A stretch of DNA of 64,000 bases, taken from the NCBI GenBank assembly GCA_963932145.1, contig OZ010574.1, positions 62,714,378 through 62,778,377 on the forward strand, written 5' to 3'. The notes under the pieces are model-generated. The model made no database searches. It saw only the letters and a list, made by a program, of their open reading frames with translations, and had not been told where the DNA came from. Source of the stretch: Acanthosepion lycidas (lineage: Eukaryota; Mollusca; Cephalopoda; Sepiida; Sepiidae). Below are positions 1-10,396 of the stretch, piece by piece (the first letter of the stretch is position 1; every line of letters begins with the position of its first letter). Position numbers and translations under genes: made by a program.

Positions 1-1000
1 AATTTTGTATAATTGCTGTTTTCTAATAGTAATTACATTCACTTTTATGGTTGAAAGTGTACATGTTTATGCTACTTATTTTTTGTTTATATTGGGAGGT
101 AGTAAATACATTATTATTGGTGTCTATCAATATATCAAGAAAAGGAATTGTATTGTTATTGTTAAGTTCATGTGCGAACTTAAGAATGGAGGTTTTTGAA
201 AGTTTTTTGTAGTTCATGTATTTCATCTATGCTTTTAACTAAGATGAGAATATCATCTACATATCTTAGGCAGATGGAGGGTTTGTTAGTGGTATTAAAT
301 ATCTTATTTTCAAAGTTAGCCATCTAGAAGTTACTAAATGTTGGTCTCAGAACTGAACTCATGGAAATGCCATTACATTTTATGTATATATTAGTTTGAT
401 GGTCATAGAAGGGAACCTCAGTGGTACAAGTTTCCATAATATGTTAGGTTTAATTTTTAATGGAGGGAGAGATGGATCATTGTAAATATTCTTTATAATT
501 ATATCAATCTTTTCTCTAGCTGGGACATTAGTAAATAAACTTTCAACATCAAGTGAGGCTATGGTTTCATTATTAGGTTTTTGCGTTTTTTTAAGATTTG
601 GATTAGTTTGTGAGTTGATTTAATACTATATTTGCTAGGTATGTATGGTGTAATGAGTTGGTTAATGATTTTCATTAATTGATAAACTGGAGTGGGGATT
701 TGGGATAGAATAGGATGGAGAGGAAAGTTAGATTTATGTATTTTTTTAGTTCCATACATGTATCCTGGTTTGTAGTCACCAATTTTTTGGGGGGAAATTT
801 TAAATTGTCTTGTTCTGTGTTGTTGGTTGTGATCAATTTGTTGATTTTAAATTTCAATTGGTTAATAGGATTTTTGTTGACTTTTTAAAATTTGGTGCAA
901 TTGTCGTGTATTTGTTATAATTTTGAATTATAATCAGATTTATTTAATACAACAAAAATATTAGTTTTATCTGTCTTTTTTTAAAAATTATATGAGTATG
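1..1000 (-). mobile_element. Penelope-like element RT fragment (PLE-1)
   Basis: Decayed RT of a Penelope-like retroelement, read on the minus strand and cut by the window start. In coding order I see a YGTKKIHKSN block (559-759), matching the PKIHK block of PLEs; SLDVESLFTNVP (about 480-570) with the first catalytic Asp; a stretch resembling the DGVAMGSPL block (about 320-400); RYVDDI (about 245-290) with the catalytic DD; and IPFLDILI (23-226). The pieces lie in different frames with stops, so this is a pseudogene. The GIY-YIG endonuclease expected downstream would lie outside the window. Family placement rests on the order of these motifs. Confidence 0.85.
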
Positions 1001-1189
1001 GTTACATAGCTCCTGGGCAGCAATTTTTAATTGTTTTGTTAGGAGCTCGGACAAATTATTTTCTTTTGTCATGCCTATTTTTTATTACTTCAGCTTTGAG
1101 CAGGTCCCAAATTTCTGGTTTTGTTTTTATGAGTTGCACTTACAAAAAAATTCACAACTATCAATTACATTAATTTTTTGTCTTAGGAA

Positions 1190-1353
1190 TTCACTTCTGA
1201 AAATGATCTTTGATGAAACTGAAAGTACTTGGGAAAATAAAAGAAATGAAAAAATTTGGCACCTTCCTTAATGAATTGAATACCAACATTAAGAAACTGA
1301 TCTGTGTATTTGAGAGGATTAAAATAAAAATAAATAGGCATAAGTCTAGATTA

Positions 1354-1356
<3 letters not shown>
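1190..1356 (+). repeat. dispersed repeat A, copy 1
   Basis: Unnamed interspersed repeat. It shares about 165 bp with 4080-4285 (same strand) and 39698-39890 (opposite strand). Landmarks are GATGATCTT near the start, GAAAGTACTTGG, AAGAAACTGAT in the middle and AAAAATAAATAG near the end, after which a (TA)n array begins. No coding potential seen. The common run into a microsatellite suggests a short non-autonomous retroelement, but no tRNA or 5S promoter was recognised. Confidence 0.6.

Positions 1357-1418
<62 letters not shown>
1357..1418. repeat. (TA)n microsatellite
   Basis: Nearly pure TA dinucleotide array ending in a short CA run, directly at the end of repeat A copy 1. Confidence 0.95.
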
Positions 1419-1420
<2 letters not shown>

Positions 1421-1589
1421 GATGATTGTCACTTCTTTGCAGAAAAATATTCTCTTCACTTAGTGGCTTTACTTTTGTATTTTTCATTCAGAAGTTTATC
1501 ATTTTCATCATTTATACCCAAGCTAACACTCTGGTATGCACCCCTAAGTGATTTCTAAGGCCAGCTTCACTTTAACAACCTCTCTTAAT

Positions 1590-1935
1590 GTTGTGGTGTC
1601 CTCCCACTAAAGAATATCTGCTGGACTCTTCCACCTACTATAAGGTTAGTAGAAGAGAAGGCCTTGGAGGAACAGTCAAATAGATTGAATGCTGGATCAA
1701 CCAACAAAGATGTTGTGACCAAGTAAATGGTTAAAGAAATAACAAAACAAGTGATACAGGTATATCATATATTAAACAGTAAGTACAACAAAAGAGTATT
1801 ACACGACTAGTGAGTGTGTGTCGGTTGACTCAGCATTCAATCTCTTCGACTGTTCCCCCAAGGCCTTCTCTCCTACTAAACTTGTAGTAGGTGGAAGAGT
1901 CCAACATAGACTCTTTAGAGGGAGGACGCCACAAC
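1590..1935. repeat. foldback repeat with arms of about 113 bp
   Basis: Arms 1590-1702 and 1823-1935 are reverse complements at roughly 85 percent identity, around a spacer of about 120 bp. Both carry the motifs GTTGTGG, GACTCTTCCACCTACTA and AAGGCCTT. No transposase is present. It could be a foldback or MITE-type element, or an inverted pair of one short repeat. The open frames here on the minus strand match nothing I know. Confidence 0.7.
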
Positions 1936-2458
1936 ACTTACAAACGTGGCAAATGTAACGTCTGTCTGTGTTACCCATGTTGGAAACTTGCCTGTCCCTG
2001 TGTACAATTATGTGATGTATGAGTTCCATAATAGACTTACAAAAATTGTCACAAAATCGCACAAGTATCGTACAAGTTTTCTGGTAGGGTTGCATTCACA
2101 GTAGTTTGCATCTGACCTTCCTGGTGTGACCACTGGCTAAACCAGCCACTGAAGGAATACAAATACTGTAAGTGTATTGGTGTCCTAATGACTCACAGAT
2201 GGATTCTATATCTCCATTCCGAATGGTATGCTTTTGGTTAGAATGCTCAATTATCTTCTGCTCAAAATTTTTGCAGCATTCCCAAATCAACATTCACCAT
2301 CTAAATCTATCTCCAACAACAGTTTCCCAGTCTTCAAAATAAATACCAAGTCTTTAAGTTGCATTGAACTACAGCCTTGAAAGGACTTTGGAGCTCATGA
2401 GCGAGTCAGTTACGTTGTACCAGATCACCCTAAAACACACACACATATATATGTACTT
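1936..2458. other. no gene recognised
   Basis: A minus-strand open frame of 65 codons (2096-2293) follows another of 98 codons (1799-2095) with no gap. Neither shows a motif I recognise, and the second overlaps the foldback arm, so I do not call a gene. Confidence 0.4.
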
Positions 2459-2789
2459 AATTTTTCTTGTGTTCAAACAAGTGTTTTCTTTTCTGGACAC
2501 AGAGTGTGTAGAAACTCTCCAAATATCATGTAATTCTGAGTGCTTTTGACTATACTTTTAACCATTATCAAGGATGATTTTATTTTTGCTTTTTAATTGA
2601 GTGTATGGATTGTGTGTATGGTTTTTTGAGTTATAGAGATGGTTTATTTTCTGAAGACAGAAACAAAATCATACTTGATAATGGCTAAAAGTATAGCTGA
2701 AAGCGCTCGGAATTACAGGATATTTGGAGAGTTTTTACAACACTCTGTGTCTAGAAAGGAAAAAAACTTGTTCAAACACAAGAAAAATT
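2459..2789. repeat. foldback repeat with arms of about 131-137 bp
   Basis: Arm 2459-2589 and arm 2653-2789 are reverse complements at about 85 percent. Both contain TTTTTCTTGTG, GACACAGAGTG, AACTCTCCAAATATC and CCATTATCAAG. The loop is about 63 bp. No coding potential; likely a MITE or foldback element unrelated in sequence to 1590-1935. Confidence 0.75.
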
Positions 2790-2867
2790 AAATAAAATCT
2801 TAATTGCAGTACCTTGTCTGTCATCTTAAATGAAACATATATAAATGAAGGATTGCTGCCTAAATAC

Positions 2868-3054
2868 ACAATATATATATACATCTATATACACATACAC
2901 GCATATATATATACATGTACAAACACAGACATATATATATATATATATACACATATATATATACACACACACATATACACACACATGTATACATATGTAT
3001 ATACACACATACATAAATACACACACATATATATACACATACAAACATCTAAAA

Positions 3055-3127
<73 letters not shown>

Positions 3128-3190
3128 CACACATACACACACATACGTACATATATACATACATACATACATACATAAATACATACATAC
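2868..3190. repeat. compound (TA)n/(TACA)n microsatellite
   Basis: About 320 bp of ATAT, ACAC and ACAT units. All open frames here are low-complexity Ile/Tyr/His/Thr or Val/Cys/Met/Tyr artefacts in both directions. Confidence 0.95.
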
Positions 3191-3199
3191 ATAAACACA

Positions 3200-3978
3200 T
3201 AAAAACCTGTATATACAAACACTTTATTAAAGATTAACAAAAGTTCCTTTTTCTTTCTTTCTGATATATTATTTGATATCAGGATTTTGCGTGTATTCAT
3301 ACTGTCCAAATTCTGAGTGTTTTTCGTCTTCATAAGCCATTTTCAGAGTGTCTGTGGATTAATAGAAATGCTTTTCAGGCATTGTGTTTTTTGTTAGTTT
3401 ATGAATATCACATACCTAGATTTTAGACAATACTTATATAACATCAAACAACACTTCAGAAAGGAATGAAAAATTTAAGAGAATCTTTATTAGCAAGTAT
3501 TCATTGGTCCCAGACCTTTCTAAAACTTATATCAATAAGATATTGCTTTACAAATAGACACACAAATTCTTTTGAATTAGCAACCACCTTGATATAAACA
3601 AAAATAAAACCTCCATTAAATTATTTTGTCATAACCACATGGATCCTAATTATAAATAAGGTGAAAGTCTGTTAAAAATATAATTTGCCATATATAACTG
3701 TTATTGATTCTGACAAATACTTCAGATTTATTGGCAATCTTTAACCTTTGTGCTCCAAAAAAATGCTGTTTCAAAACGACAGCTTTTCCATTGACACTGC
3801 TATTATTTTAACTACCTTCACTCCTCAGCAATGTTTATTGTTTTAAAAAATGTTGATTAGAATTGTAATAAAACCTAAAGATATAATGGAAGTGAATTTA
3901 TACATTTTTTTTTGTTCTTGAGAACTGACAGCAAAAATAATAAACACTATTTAAAAATTTCTGGAAAATAAATAGTAC
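3200..3978. other. AT-rich, no feature recognised
   Basis: About 780 bp with no long frame, no inverted repeat and no family match that I could see. Confidence 0.4.
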
Positions 3979-4285
3979 ACCCAAGTATATTCAATCTCCT
4001 TCAAGATCATCCTCAGGCATGTATTGCAAAGACAAATTTATTGTAACTGTGATCGTTATGATGGTGATTTTTGAAAACAGGCATGAATGTGCTGAGGATG
4101 ATCTTGGAGGAGATCGAAAGTACTTGGGTTAACAAAAACTATGACACCTTTCTTGAATTTCAACTTAACATCAAGAAACTGATTAGATAACTGGAAAGGG
4201 CAAGTATAAAAATAAATAGACATAATATGTCTATATTATTCAATGAAACATGTTTAAATTAAGATATGCTGCCTACATATACATA
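3979..4285 (+). repeat. dispersed repeat A, copy 2, with a foldback 5' end
   Basis: The body 4080-4285 matches 1190-1356. The 5' part is an inverted repeat: 3979-4020 is the reverse complement of 4086-4131 at about 85 percent, including AAGATCATCCTCAG in both. The body contains CTGAGGA, an inner GATC/GATC stem and GAAA, weakly like a hammerhead core with one extra base. The right end reads into a short AT tract abutting a mariner relic. Confidence 0.6.
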
Positions 4286-4289
4286 TATA

Positions 4290-4519
4290 CAGGGTGAGCC
4301 AGTAGTATGTGGTCAGTAGGTTGAAAAGGTTTTGTGTTCAGGTTATAATATAACTATGATGTTGAATTCAGCCTTCAAATTCTTCCAAAGTCTTGGTTTG
4401 CTATAGTAGACTTGCTCCTTTAACCAACCCCAAAGAAAAAAAGTCACAGGGTGTTAAAGTCAGGACTTCAGGCTGACCACTCATACATAAAAAAGGGAGT
4501 TACTTTTATTGTTACCCTG
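4290..4519 (-). mobile_element. deleted mariner element with transposase 3' relic
   Basis: Ends CAGGGTGA and its inverse TTACCCTG form short inverted termini, flanked by TA (4288-4289 and 4520-4521), as expected for Tc1/mariner insertion. Read on the minus strand, the interior gives a broken frame resembling the end of a mariner transposase, in the order DLTPCDFFLWGY then KPRTLEEL (seen as LFFFGVG and NQDFGRI). The last catalytic Asp region is decayed. At 230 bp it has lost most of the usual 1.3 kb, so it is non-autonomous. Confidence 0.65.
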
Positions 4520-4521
4520 TA

Positions 4522-4638
4522 TCCACACACACACACACATATATATATACATACATACACACACACATATATACATACACACACACATATATATATACAC
4601 ACACACATATATATTTATACATGCACACACATATATAT

Positions 4639-4697
<59 letters not shown>

Positions 4698-4750
4698 CAT
4701 ATACACTCATATATAAACATACACACATATACATACATACATATAGACAT

Positions 4751-4789
<39 letters not shown>

Positions 4790-5079
4790 CATTTACACAT
4801 ATACATATTTACATACACACATATGCACACATATATATACATACATACACACATTTTCACATACACACACATATATATATATATATATACATACACACAT
4901 ATATGCACACATATATACATACATACACACTTACATATATATATATATATATATACATACATACAACCATATATAGACACATACATATACACACACACAT
5001 ATAAACATATACACATATATACATACATATATGCATACACACATACATATATATGCACACACACACACATATATATATG
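4522..5079. repeat. long compound (TACA)n/(TA)n/(CA)n microsatellite
   Basis: About 555 bp of tetranucleotide and dinucleotide repeats. The 209-codon open frame across it is a repeat artefact, not a gene. Confidence 0.95.
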
Positions 5080-5179
5080 AAGAAATATACTCTTAAGGTG
5101 TGCTATATTTATGGGATAAAGTGCTCAATATCAGCAATAGAGCATGTGTAAATATAAAAGTGAACATTAAAGATAACAT

Positions 5180-5240
5180 CTAGAGGTGACAGGCTGTTTT
5201 GTGCTAGACGCAATCTTCAGGCCACAAGTGCTGTTTTTTT
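5180..5240 (-). ncRNA. hammerhead-like ribozyme core, left arm
   Basis: On the minus strand: GGC, then CTGAAGA (5214-5220, fits CUGANGA), a short stem II (TGC/GCA around GTCTA), then AAAAC where GAAAC is expected, then AGCCT and GTC, a possible cleavage triplet. Stem I would pair GGC with the ACC after GTC, with one mismatch. The G12 position is mutated, so this copy is probably inactive. Identification is by eye against the known hammerhead core. Confidence 0.4.
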
Positions 5241-5519
5241 TTCTCGGTTATTTATATATACTGGTCAATGGTGCATTGTGGGTCATCTATTTTGGTGGTT
5301 ATTTTGCAGGAAGTCATTTATTTGTTTATTTATTTATTTATTTAGTTTAGATATGATATTTCTTTTCCTGTTGGCCTTTTTTGTGTTCTGTGGTGAGTAT
5401 GTCAGTGTTGCTGAGAATCAAAACAAAAATCAGACGAAAAACATAGCTATAATTGTTATATAACGATAAAAAATAGTACATTACTTAAAAATCAAAAACC
5501 GAAAAGAGTAAATAAAAAT

Positions 5520-5857
5520 ATACAGTATAATAAATAAATAATAAAAAACAAGTAAAATAAATTAATCCAAATAAATAAATGAACAAACTAACAAACCTAT
5601 CCCGATATATTAATGGTTAAAAAAACAAGTAAAGATAATCAATCCAAATAAATAAATGAAGTAATAAACAAATTAAAAACTGCTCCCACCAAAATAATAG
5701 TTAGAATAAACTGCAGCAATCAACCCCAAAATTGAATAAATAGCTTTAATTATCTTCCCGAACCTAAACAAAACTATTAAATAAGTGATACAAACAAATT
5801 TTTACTACGTTAATAAAACACCGATTAAAATAAAAATAAATATATAAGATAAGAAAT

Positions 5858-5888
<31 letters not shown>

Positions 5889-5935
5889 TAAATAAAAACA
5901 AGCAAAATAATTTAACCCAAATAAATAAATAAACG
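5520..5935. repeat. A-rich degenerate subrepeats inside the foldback
   Basis: A unit of about 38 bp containing AAACAAGTAAA and then CCAAATAAATAAATGAA recurs near 5547, 5625 and 5895, separated by AAATA-rich spacer. The last copy overlaps the start of the right arm. No coding potential. Confidence 0.55.
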
Positions 5936-6009
5936 ACTTCCGGCAAAATAACCGCCAAAATAGACTACCCACAATGCACCACCTACCTGTATATATAAAT
6001 AGCCGAGAA

Positions 6010-6075
6010 AAAAAACAGCACTCGTAGCCTGACGATTGTATCTATCATGAAACAGCCTATCACCTCTAAGTGTTA
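6010..6075 (+). ncRNA. hammerhead-like ribozyme core, right arm
   Basis: On the plus strand: CTGACGA (6029-6035), a weak stem II of about 13 nt, GAAAC (6049-6053), AGCCT, then ATC (6059-6061, an allowed NUH triplet). The core GAAA is intact here, unlike the left arm. Stem III would be a 2-bp AC/AU type, with C facing A. The very short stem III resembles the architecture reported for hammerheads in retroelements. Stem I is not clearly formed. Confidence 0.4.
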
Positions 6076-6088
6076 ATTGCAATGTTCA

Positions 6089-6091
<3 letters not shown>

Positions 6092-6131
<40 letters not shown>
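6092..6131. repeat. (TA)n microsatellite
   Basis: TA array directly abutting the outer end of the right foldback arm. Confidence 0.95.
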
Positions 6132-6135
<4 letters not shown>

Positions 6136-6714
6136 CAGTTTACTTGTATTTTCAAAAAGAAGTATGCTACATTGTTTTGGATACTTGCTGTATCAACTCA
6201 ATCTGTCTCACTGTTCTTCCTTGTTTGGAATTTACTCATTTTCTGATACATTTTCTATTACCCATCTGTCTAATTGGCTTCTTGTCTGTTTTTTTTCCCC
6301 CAGTATTTTATCTATCATTGCCTATTTCTAGTTTACTCTAGATCTGGTATGGAGCTGTCTCATTCTGTCTGTGTGTTTTTATAGCAAATTCTGGCAAAGA
6401 TCCAAAAGTCATGTCCAGGTTCAAACTGATATGTGTGTGCAATTTACAAGTGTTAAAACTTTGTTTTGGGGATTAAACAATTTCACCATTTTTTGATTAG
6501 CATTAGTTATTTATTATTTTGCTTTTTATTACATTCCATGTATAATTCTTTAGAGTAATAAAATCAGAATATGAGAAAACTGGATGATGCAGCAGTCAGA
6601 ACATAGGCATAAGACAGCAAAGATTAAGAAACTTTTGGGAATTAATCAATGAATAGCAATAATAACGTCTCTTGGAGATTCCAGCAAATAGAAATAAGAA
6701 TTTCAATTTGTAAA

Positions 6715-7145
6715 AAAAATGAAATGTTCTGAGAGTATTGCCAAGAAAAATGAGCTGAGAGTATTATCAGGAAAAATTATCAGAAAGTATGATCAGAAAA
6801 AAATAGTCTGAAAGTATGATAAGAAAAATGGTCCGAAATTATTGCCAGAAAAATGATCTGAAGGTATAAGAAAAATTATGATCAGAAAAAAATGATTTGA
6901 AAATATGATCAGAAAAAAATGGTCTGAAAGTATGATAAAAAAACATGGTCGAAAGTATGATCAGAAAATATGATCAGAAAAAAATCGTCTGAAATTGTTG
7001 CCAGAAAAAATAATCTAGAGATATGATCAGAAAAAATGATCTGAAAGTATGATAAAAAAATGGTCTGAAAATATTTCAAAAAAACAAAAAACAATCAGTA
7101 TGGCTGCAAAAGATGATAAGAATGTATGACCAGAAAAAATGATCA
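6715..7145. repeat. degenerate minisatellite, unit about 25-35 bp
   Basis: About fourteen loosely conserved copies of a unit with ATGATCAGAAAAAA followed by TGGTCTGAAAGTATGAT. Unit length varies. The 61-codon minus-strand frame of repeated FSDH/YFQTIF residues at 6909-7094 is only the translation of this array. Confidence 0.8.
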
Positions 7146-7532
7146 GTACAAATAAAAAAGTACACAATCTATTATAAAGAGAGACAATTGTTTGATCCAG
7201 CTTGAAGACAGGTAAATGCCTTGATCAAGCAAAATAGAACCAAGTTATAAGTTAAGACAAGTTGCTGGCTCCCAGTTGTATGCAGTGTGTACCTGGAAGA
7301 TAGATTTAAGATTTAAAAACAATAATAATCCCCAAAACAAAAAAAACAGTCGATTACTAAAGAATATCAAGAAGATCAGAATTCAGTCAGATAGAACTTG
7401 AGACCATCAATGTAAATATGAAAATTGCTTCAACAGACATTTCTAGTGCATATCAAATTATTTAATGGATTCAATATGTCACGTGTCTCTTCCAGCTTTC
7501 ATCGGAGTAAATTGTTCACGGTCCATACTAAA

Positions 7533-7824
7533 GGATGTCACGTATCAGTTAATTCTGTCTAGTTAATTTGTCTTTAGTGATACTGCTCTTTGTTTCCACA
7601 GTATGTCACTATTTTGTAATGCTCATGTCTGTCAGTTAACTAAATTCATTTAACCAACACTTTTATCCATATAGGAAAATTTGGTGGTGGAATCTTGTAG
7701 CCTTAAACCTAATATACTTATCTGCCTCTCCAAATTGTCTGGTTCTACTCTGGTTCAAGGGAAGAGACGAGTGATATTACAAAAGACAAATTAACTAGAT
7801 AAAATTAACTGATACATGATATCC
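7533..7824. repeat. inverted repeat, arms of about 53 bp
   Basis: Arms 7533-7584 and 7770-7824 are near-perfect reverse complements, both including TATCAGTTAATT and TAGTTAATTTGTCTTT. The 185-bp interior has no open frame of note. Likely a MITE-like element; no target duplication was resolved. Confidence 0.6.
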
Positions 7825-7825
7825 T

Positions 7826-7930
7826 TTGGCACTGGACAGCAAAATAAGAAAATTCTATTCTGAATTGAATAAAGGGTTTCATTCAAAATTTCCAGACAGT
7901 TGCCAGCTGTAACAGACACCTGAAGAAAAC
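7826..7930. repeat. dispersed repeat B, copy 1
   Basis: Shares the order GACAGCA-AATAAG, AAATAAAGGGTT, AAAATTTCC and ACACCTGAAGAAA with 12960-13085. Short, non-coding and unnamed. Confidence 0.5.
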
Positions 7931-7959
7931 TAAAGGGCTTAATAAATGAAAAGATATCA

Positions 7960-8860
7960 TGATATTATTTTCTTTATGTGATGTGTCTCTTCATGATGTA
8001 GACAATCATGGCTCTCCATAACTTCCTGTTCTTTGTAACTCTTAATAAACTTTGTCTTTTTGTTATTTCTCCTAAACCTTGTTCCACCATACATTTACTC
8101 AAACTCACTATGTAGTTTATGCGTTGTTTACTTCTGTCCCTCTTGTCTTCAATCTATCCTGTGAGTGTCACATTTCCCAAACACTCTTTCCACATTATGT
8201 GACATAGAAATTGCAACCATCTCTTCCTGATGTTAAGTATAAGTTTCCTTTTTTTTCTTTTTTCTCTAAAAGTTCCTTGTTGCTCTCATATTCGGTCTTT
8301 TGTATCCTCAGCATTCTTCTGTAAGCCATATTTCTGTTGCTTCAAGGCTCTTCTTCATCTTCAGGAGGACAGATGTCATATAACAGTTCAGCACTCTTTT
8401 CTTAGTTTCTAGAAAAGGTTTTCTGTTTCTTAATACTCTGCTTTGCTTTTGGAATGCATCTTTGGCTGTTAAAACACTTCTCAAACATTTAAATTTTGTA
8501 CTTGTTTGATTTTGGTATGGCCGATTTGTAATTTATATTTCAGGCTCACCCTTTTGCTAACAACCATGCATTCTGTTTTCTTGCAGTTGATATTTAGTCC
8601 TTTCTTCTTGCTTTTTTTTGAGTTTTTGTAGATTTCTTTCCATGTCTGTTATCAACTCTGTGTCATTTGCATATCTTATGTTGTTAAGATTATGGCTGCC
8701 AATAATGCATTCTGGTAGGACTACTAATATCAACAATAGATTGTCTTTAGATATTTCCATGAAATAAGTTTGGGAGTAAAGGTCTTGTACTTTATTACAA
8801 TACATCCTTACATATACAATATATAATAGTGTTTTTAGTTGTGAGCATTTAGTGAGCATT
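7960..8860 (-). mobile_element. RTE-like LINE, RT C-terminal part
   Basis: Minus-strand relic of a non-LTR retrotransposon resembling the widespread RTE/BovB-like endonuclease-RT family. The clearest stretch (8557-8859) contains PECIIGSHNLNNIRYANDT, where the catalytic YADD reads YAND, so it is inactive. Downstream pieces in shifting frames resemble KRVLNCYVTSVLL, LEATEMWF and RRWLQFLCHIMWKE, then the 3' end near 7970. Four further pieces of the family are in the window (9900, 13640, 22690 and 61180), with the same 3' terminal region. Clade name is from memory of family motifs. Confidence 0.8.
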
Positions 8861-8957
8861 TTGTAAAGGTTTGTTAAAAGTGAAAATACTTTTGATACAT
8901 AATTATATTTTTTACTACTACTACTACAACTACATCAGATTTTCTGTAGATGTGTCC

Positions 8958-8964
8958 ATCAAAC

Positions 8965-9032
<68 letters not shown>

Positions 9033-9042
9033 GTTTGATGAT
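8958..9042. repeat. (TA)n array flanked by a perfect inverted repeat
   Basis: CATCAAACATACATACATAC on the left has an exact reverse complement on the right, with about 40 bp of TA between. The whole 85 bp can fold as one hairpin. Confidence 0.85.
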
Positions 9043-9159
9043 CACAAAAGCATGAAACCTAGGGTCTCAAACTCATATCCATACAACTTATTATGCATAT
9101 ATATATATATATATATAATTAAATGCTTTTTTAATCATTCTGATACTTTTGAAATATAA

Positions 9160-9760
9160 TAATAATAATAATAATAATAGTGTGGATCCAAAATGCAGGT
9201 TCTGTGACAAATATCAGGAAATCATAGACCATCTAATCTCAGAATGTTCTGTACTTGTGCCAAAGGAATATAAAAATTGTCACATTAGAGTTGGGCAATA
9301 CTTACACTGGACAATATGCAAACACTTTGGAAAAGATGTTATGAAACACTGCTAGGAACATCACCCAACACTGGTTACAGAAATAGAAGCCATCACAATT
9401 CTATGTGATTAAACCATCTTTACAGACAGGAAGATTGAAGCAAATAGGCCAGACATAAGTATAAAAAATAAAAATAAAAAACTTGCCTACTAATTGACAT
9501 GGCTTGTCCAACAACCAAGGAATTTCAAAAACTATCAAAGTATAAAGGCCTGGAAAGAAAAATATGAAAAAAAAAAAGGTGAAATTTGAAAATAAAAATA
9601 GTACCAGTCATAGTAGGTGTGCTTGAAATGATAAAAAAGAAACACAACAACACATTGAAAAAATCTCTAGAAATCCCAGCTTAGGAGAAATACAAAAAAT
9701 TGTCTTGATAATTACAGCCCACACACTAAGAACTTTGTTCATGTAACACTAGTGATGTTA
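9160..9760 (+). mobile_element. LINE C-terminus with CCHC finger and PD...D endonuclease motif
   Basis: Plus-strand relic. At 9179-9355 the translation reads DPKCRFCDKYQEIIDHLISE ending in Cys, a CCHC zinc-finger pattern of the kind seen near the C-terminus of restriction-like-endonuclease LINEs. After a stop and frame changes come ANRPDISIKNKN (about 9435-9480), LIDMACPTTKEFQKLSKYK (about 9490-9550) and VPVIVGVLEMIKK (about 9600-9650). The RPD ... LIDM arrangement fits the PD-(D/E)xK endonuclease of R2/R4/Dong-type elements. Several stops, so defective. Clade is uncertain. Confidence 0.7.
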
Positions 9761-9899
9761 TGGGAGTTAGAAAAAGAAATCATGAAATGTAGCCATAACA
9801 ACACACTATTACCTACCTTAGGTGTTCCTGCAGACTTGATAGGTCATGTGACCATAACAAAAATTGAAATATAATGATGATGATGACAATAATAATAAT

Positions 9900-10085
9900 A
9901 AAACTTTGTCGTTGCTCACAGATTCAGTCCACGGTATTCTCAGTATCCTTTTGTAGAACCACATTTCTGTTGCATCAAATCTCTTCTTCATCTTTGAGGA
10001 GATTGTCCAGCACTCATTGCCATAATGGAGGGGACTGATATCATGTAACAGTTTAGTACTCTTTTCTTTAGTCTGAACAAATCAA
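9900..10085 (-). mobile_element. RTE-like LINE fragment
   Basis: About 185 bp, minus strand. Broken translation resembling GNECWTISSKMKKRFDATEM and RILRIPWTESV, the same family as 7960-8860. Bounded on both sides by AAT-rich microsatellite, which suggests an old short copy. Confidence 0.7.
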
Positions 10086-10087
10086 TG

Positions 10088-10396
10088 AATAATAATAATA
10101 TTAATAATAATAATAATAGACTCATTGGAGAGATCTCTGGTTGCCCATACCTTATAGAAATATAAAGAAATGGTTCTCACAAGTACAGCTCATGCCTTAT
10201 GAAAGGCTTTATCTATGTATAATGTGTGCAATCTTACATTGTTTATTTAAATTTTTTGTTTTTAATTTTTTTACAAAAATGTTCAGTAGAAAATGTCATG
10301 ATGCCATTTCTGACGTTTGGTCTCTGGTTGGAACCTGGAAGTAAATGAGTATACAACAGAAATCAAAGGAAATAATAATAAAAATAATAATAATAC
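10088..10396. repeat. unidentified segment bracketed by (AAT)n
   Basis: AAT arrays at about 10088-10121 and 10371-10396 bracket 250 bp that has a 67-codon plus-strand frame (10141-10344) with no recognised motif. Other short AAT arrays lie at 9154-9178 and 9868-9901. Confidence 0.4.

Larger units (their letters stand above)
5140..6100. repeat. large foldback element with ribozyme-like arms
   Basis: Left arm 5154-5346 and right arm about 5905-6098 are reverse complements at roughly 90 percent over about 190 bp. Shared landmarks are AGTGAACATT, AGAGGTGA, GGTGCATTGTGGGT and GGTTATTTTGC. Each arm carries a hammerhead-like core (separate entries). The arms enclose about 560 bp of A-rich sequence. 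A shortened relative of the outer arm sequence lies at 44284-44480. No protein is encoded. Confidence 0.75.

Noticed and set aside
1799..2293. Two adjoining minus-strand frames with several Cys and His residues
   Set aside because: The Cys/His spacing suggested a zinc finger, but the first frame overlaps a foldback arm and no regular C2H2 or RING pattern is present.
2814..3237. Overlapping 126-130 codon frames
   Set aside because: Microsatellite artefacts of the same kind.
4080..4131. Hammerhead in repeat A as a separate ncRNA feature
   Set aside because: CTGAGGA and GAAA are present, but an extra base precedes stem II and the other two copies lose core bases, so it is mentioned only as a weak possibility.
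4451..5080. 209-codon open frame of Tyr, Ile, Thr and His
   Set aside because: It is the translation of a (TACA)n/(TA)n microsatellite; open frames occur on both strands and in several frames over the same sequence.
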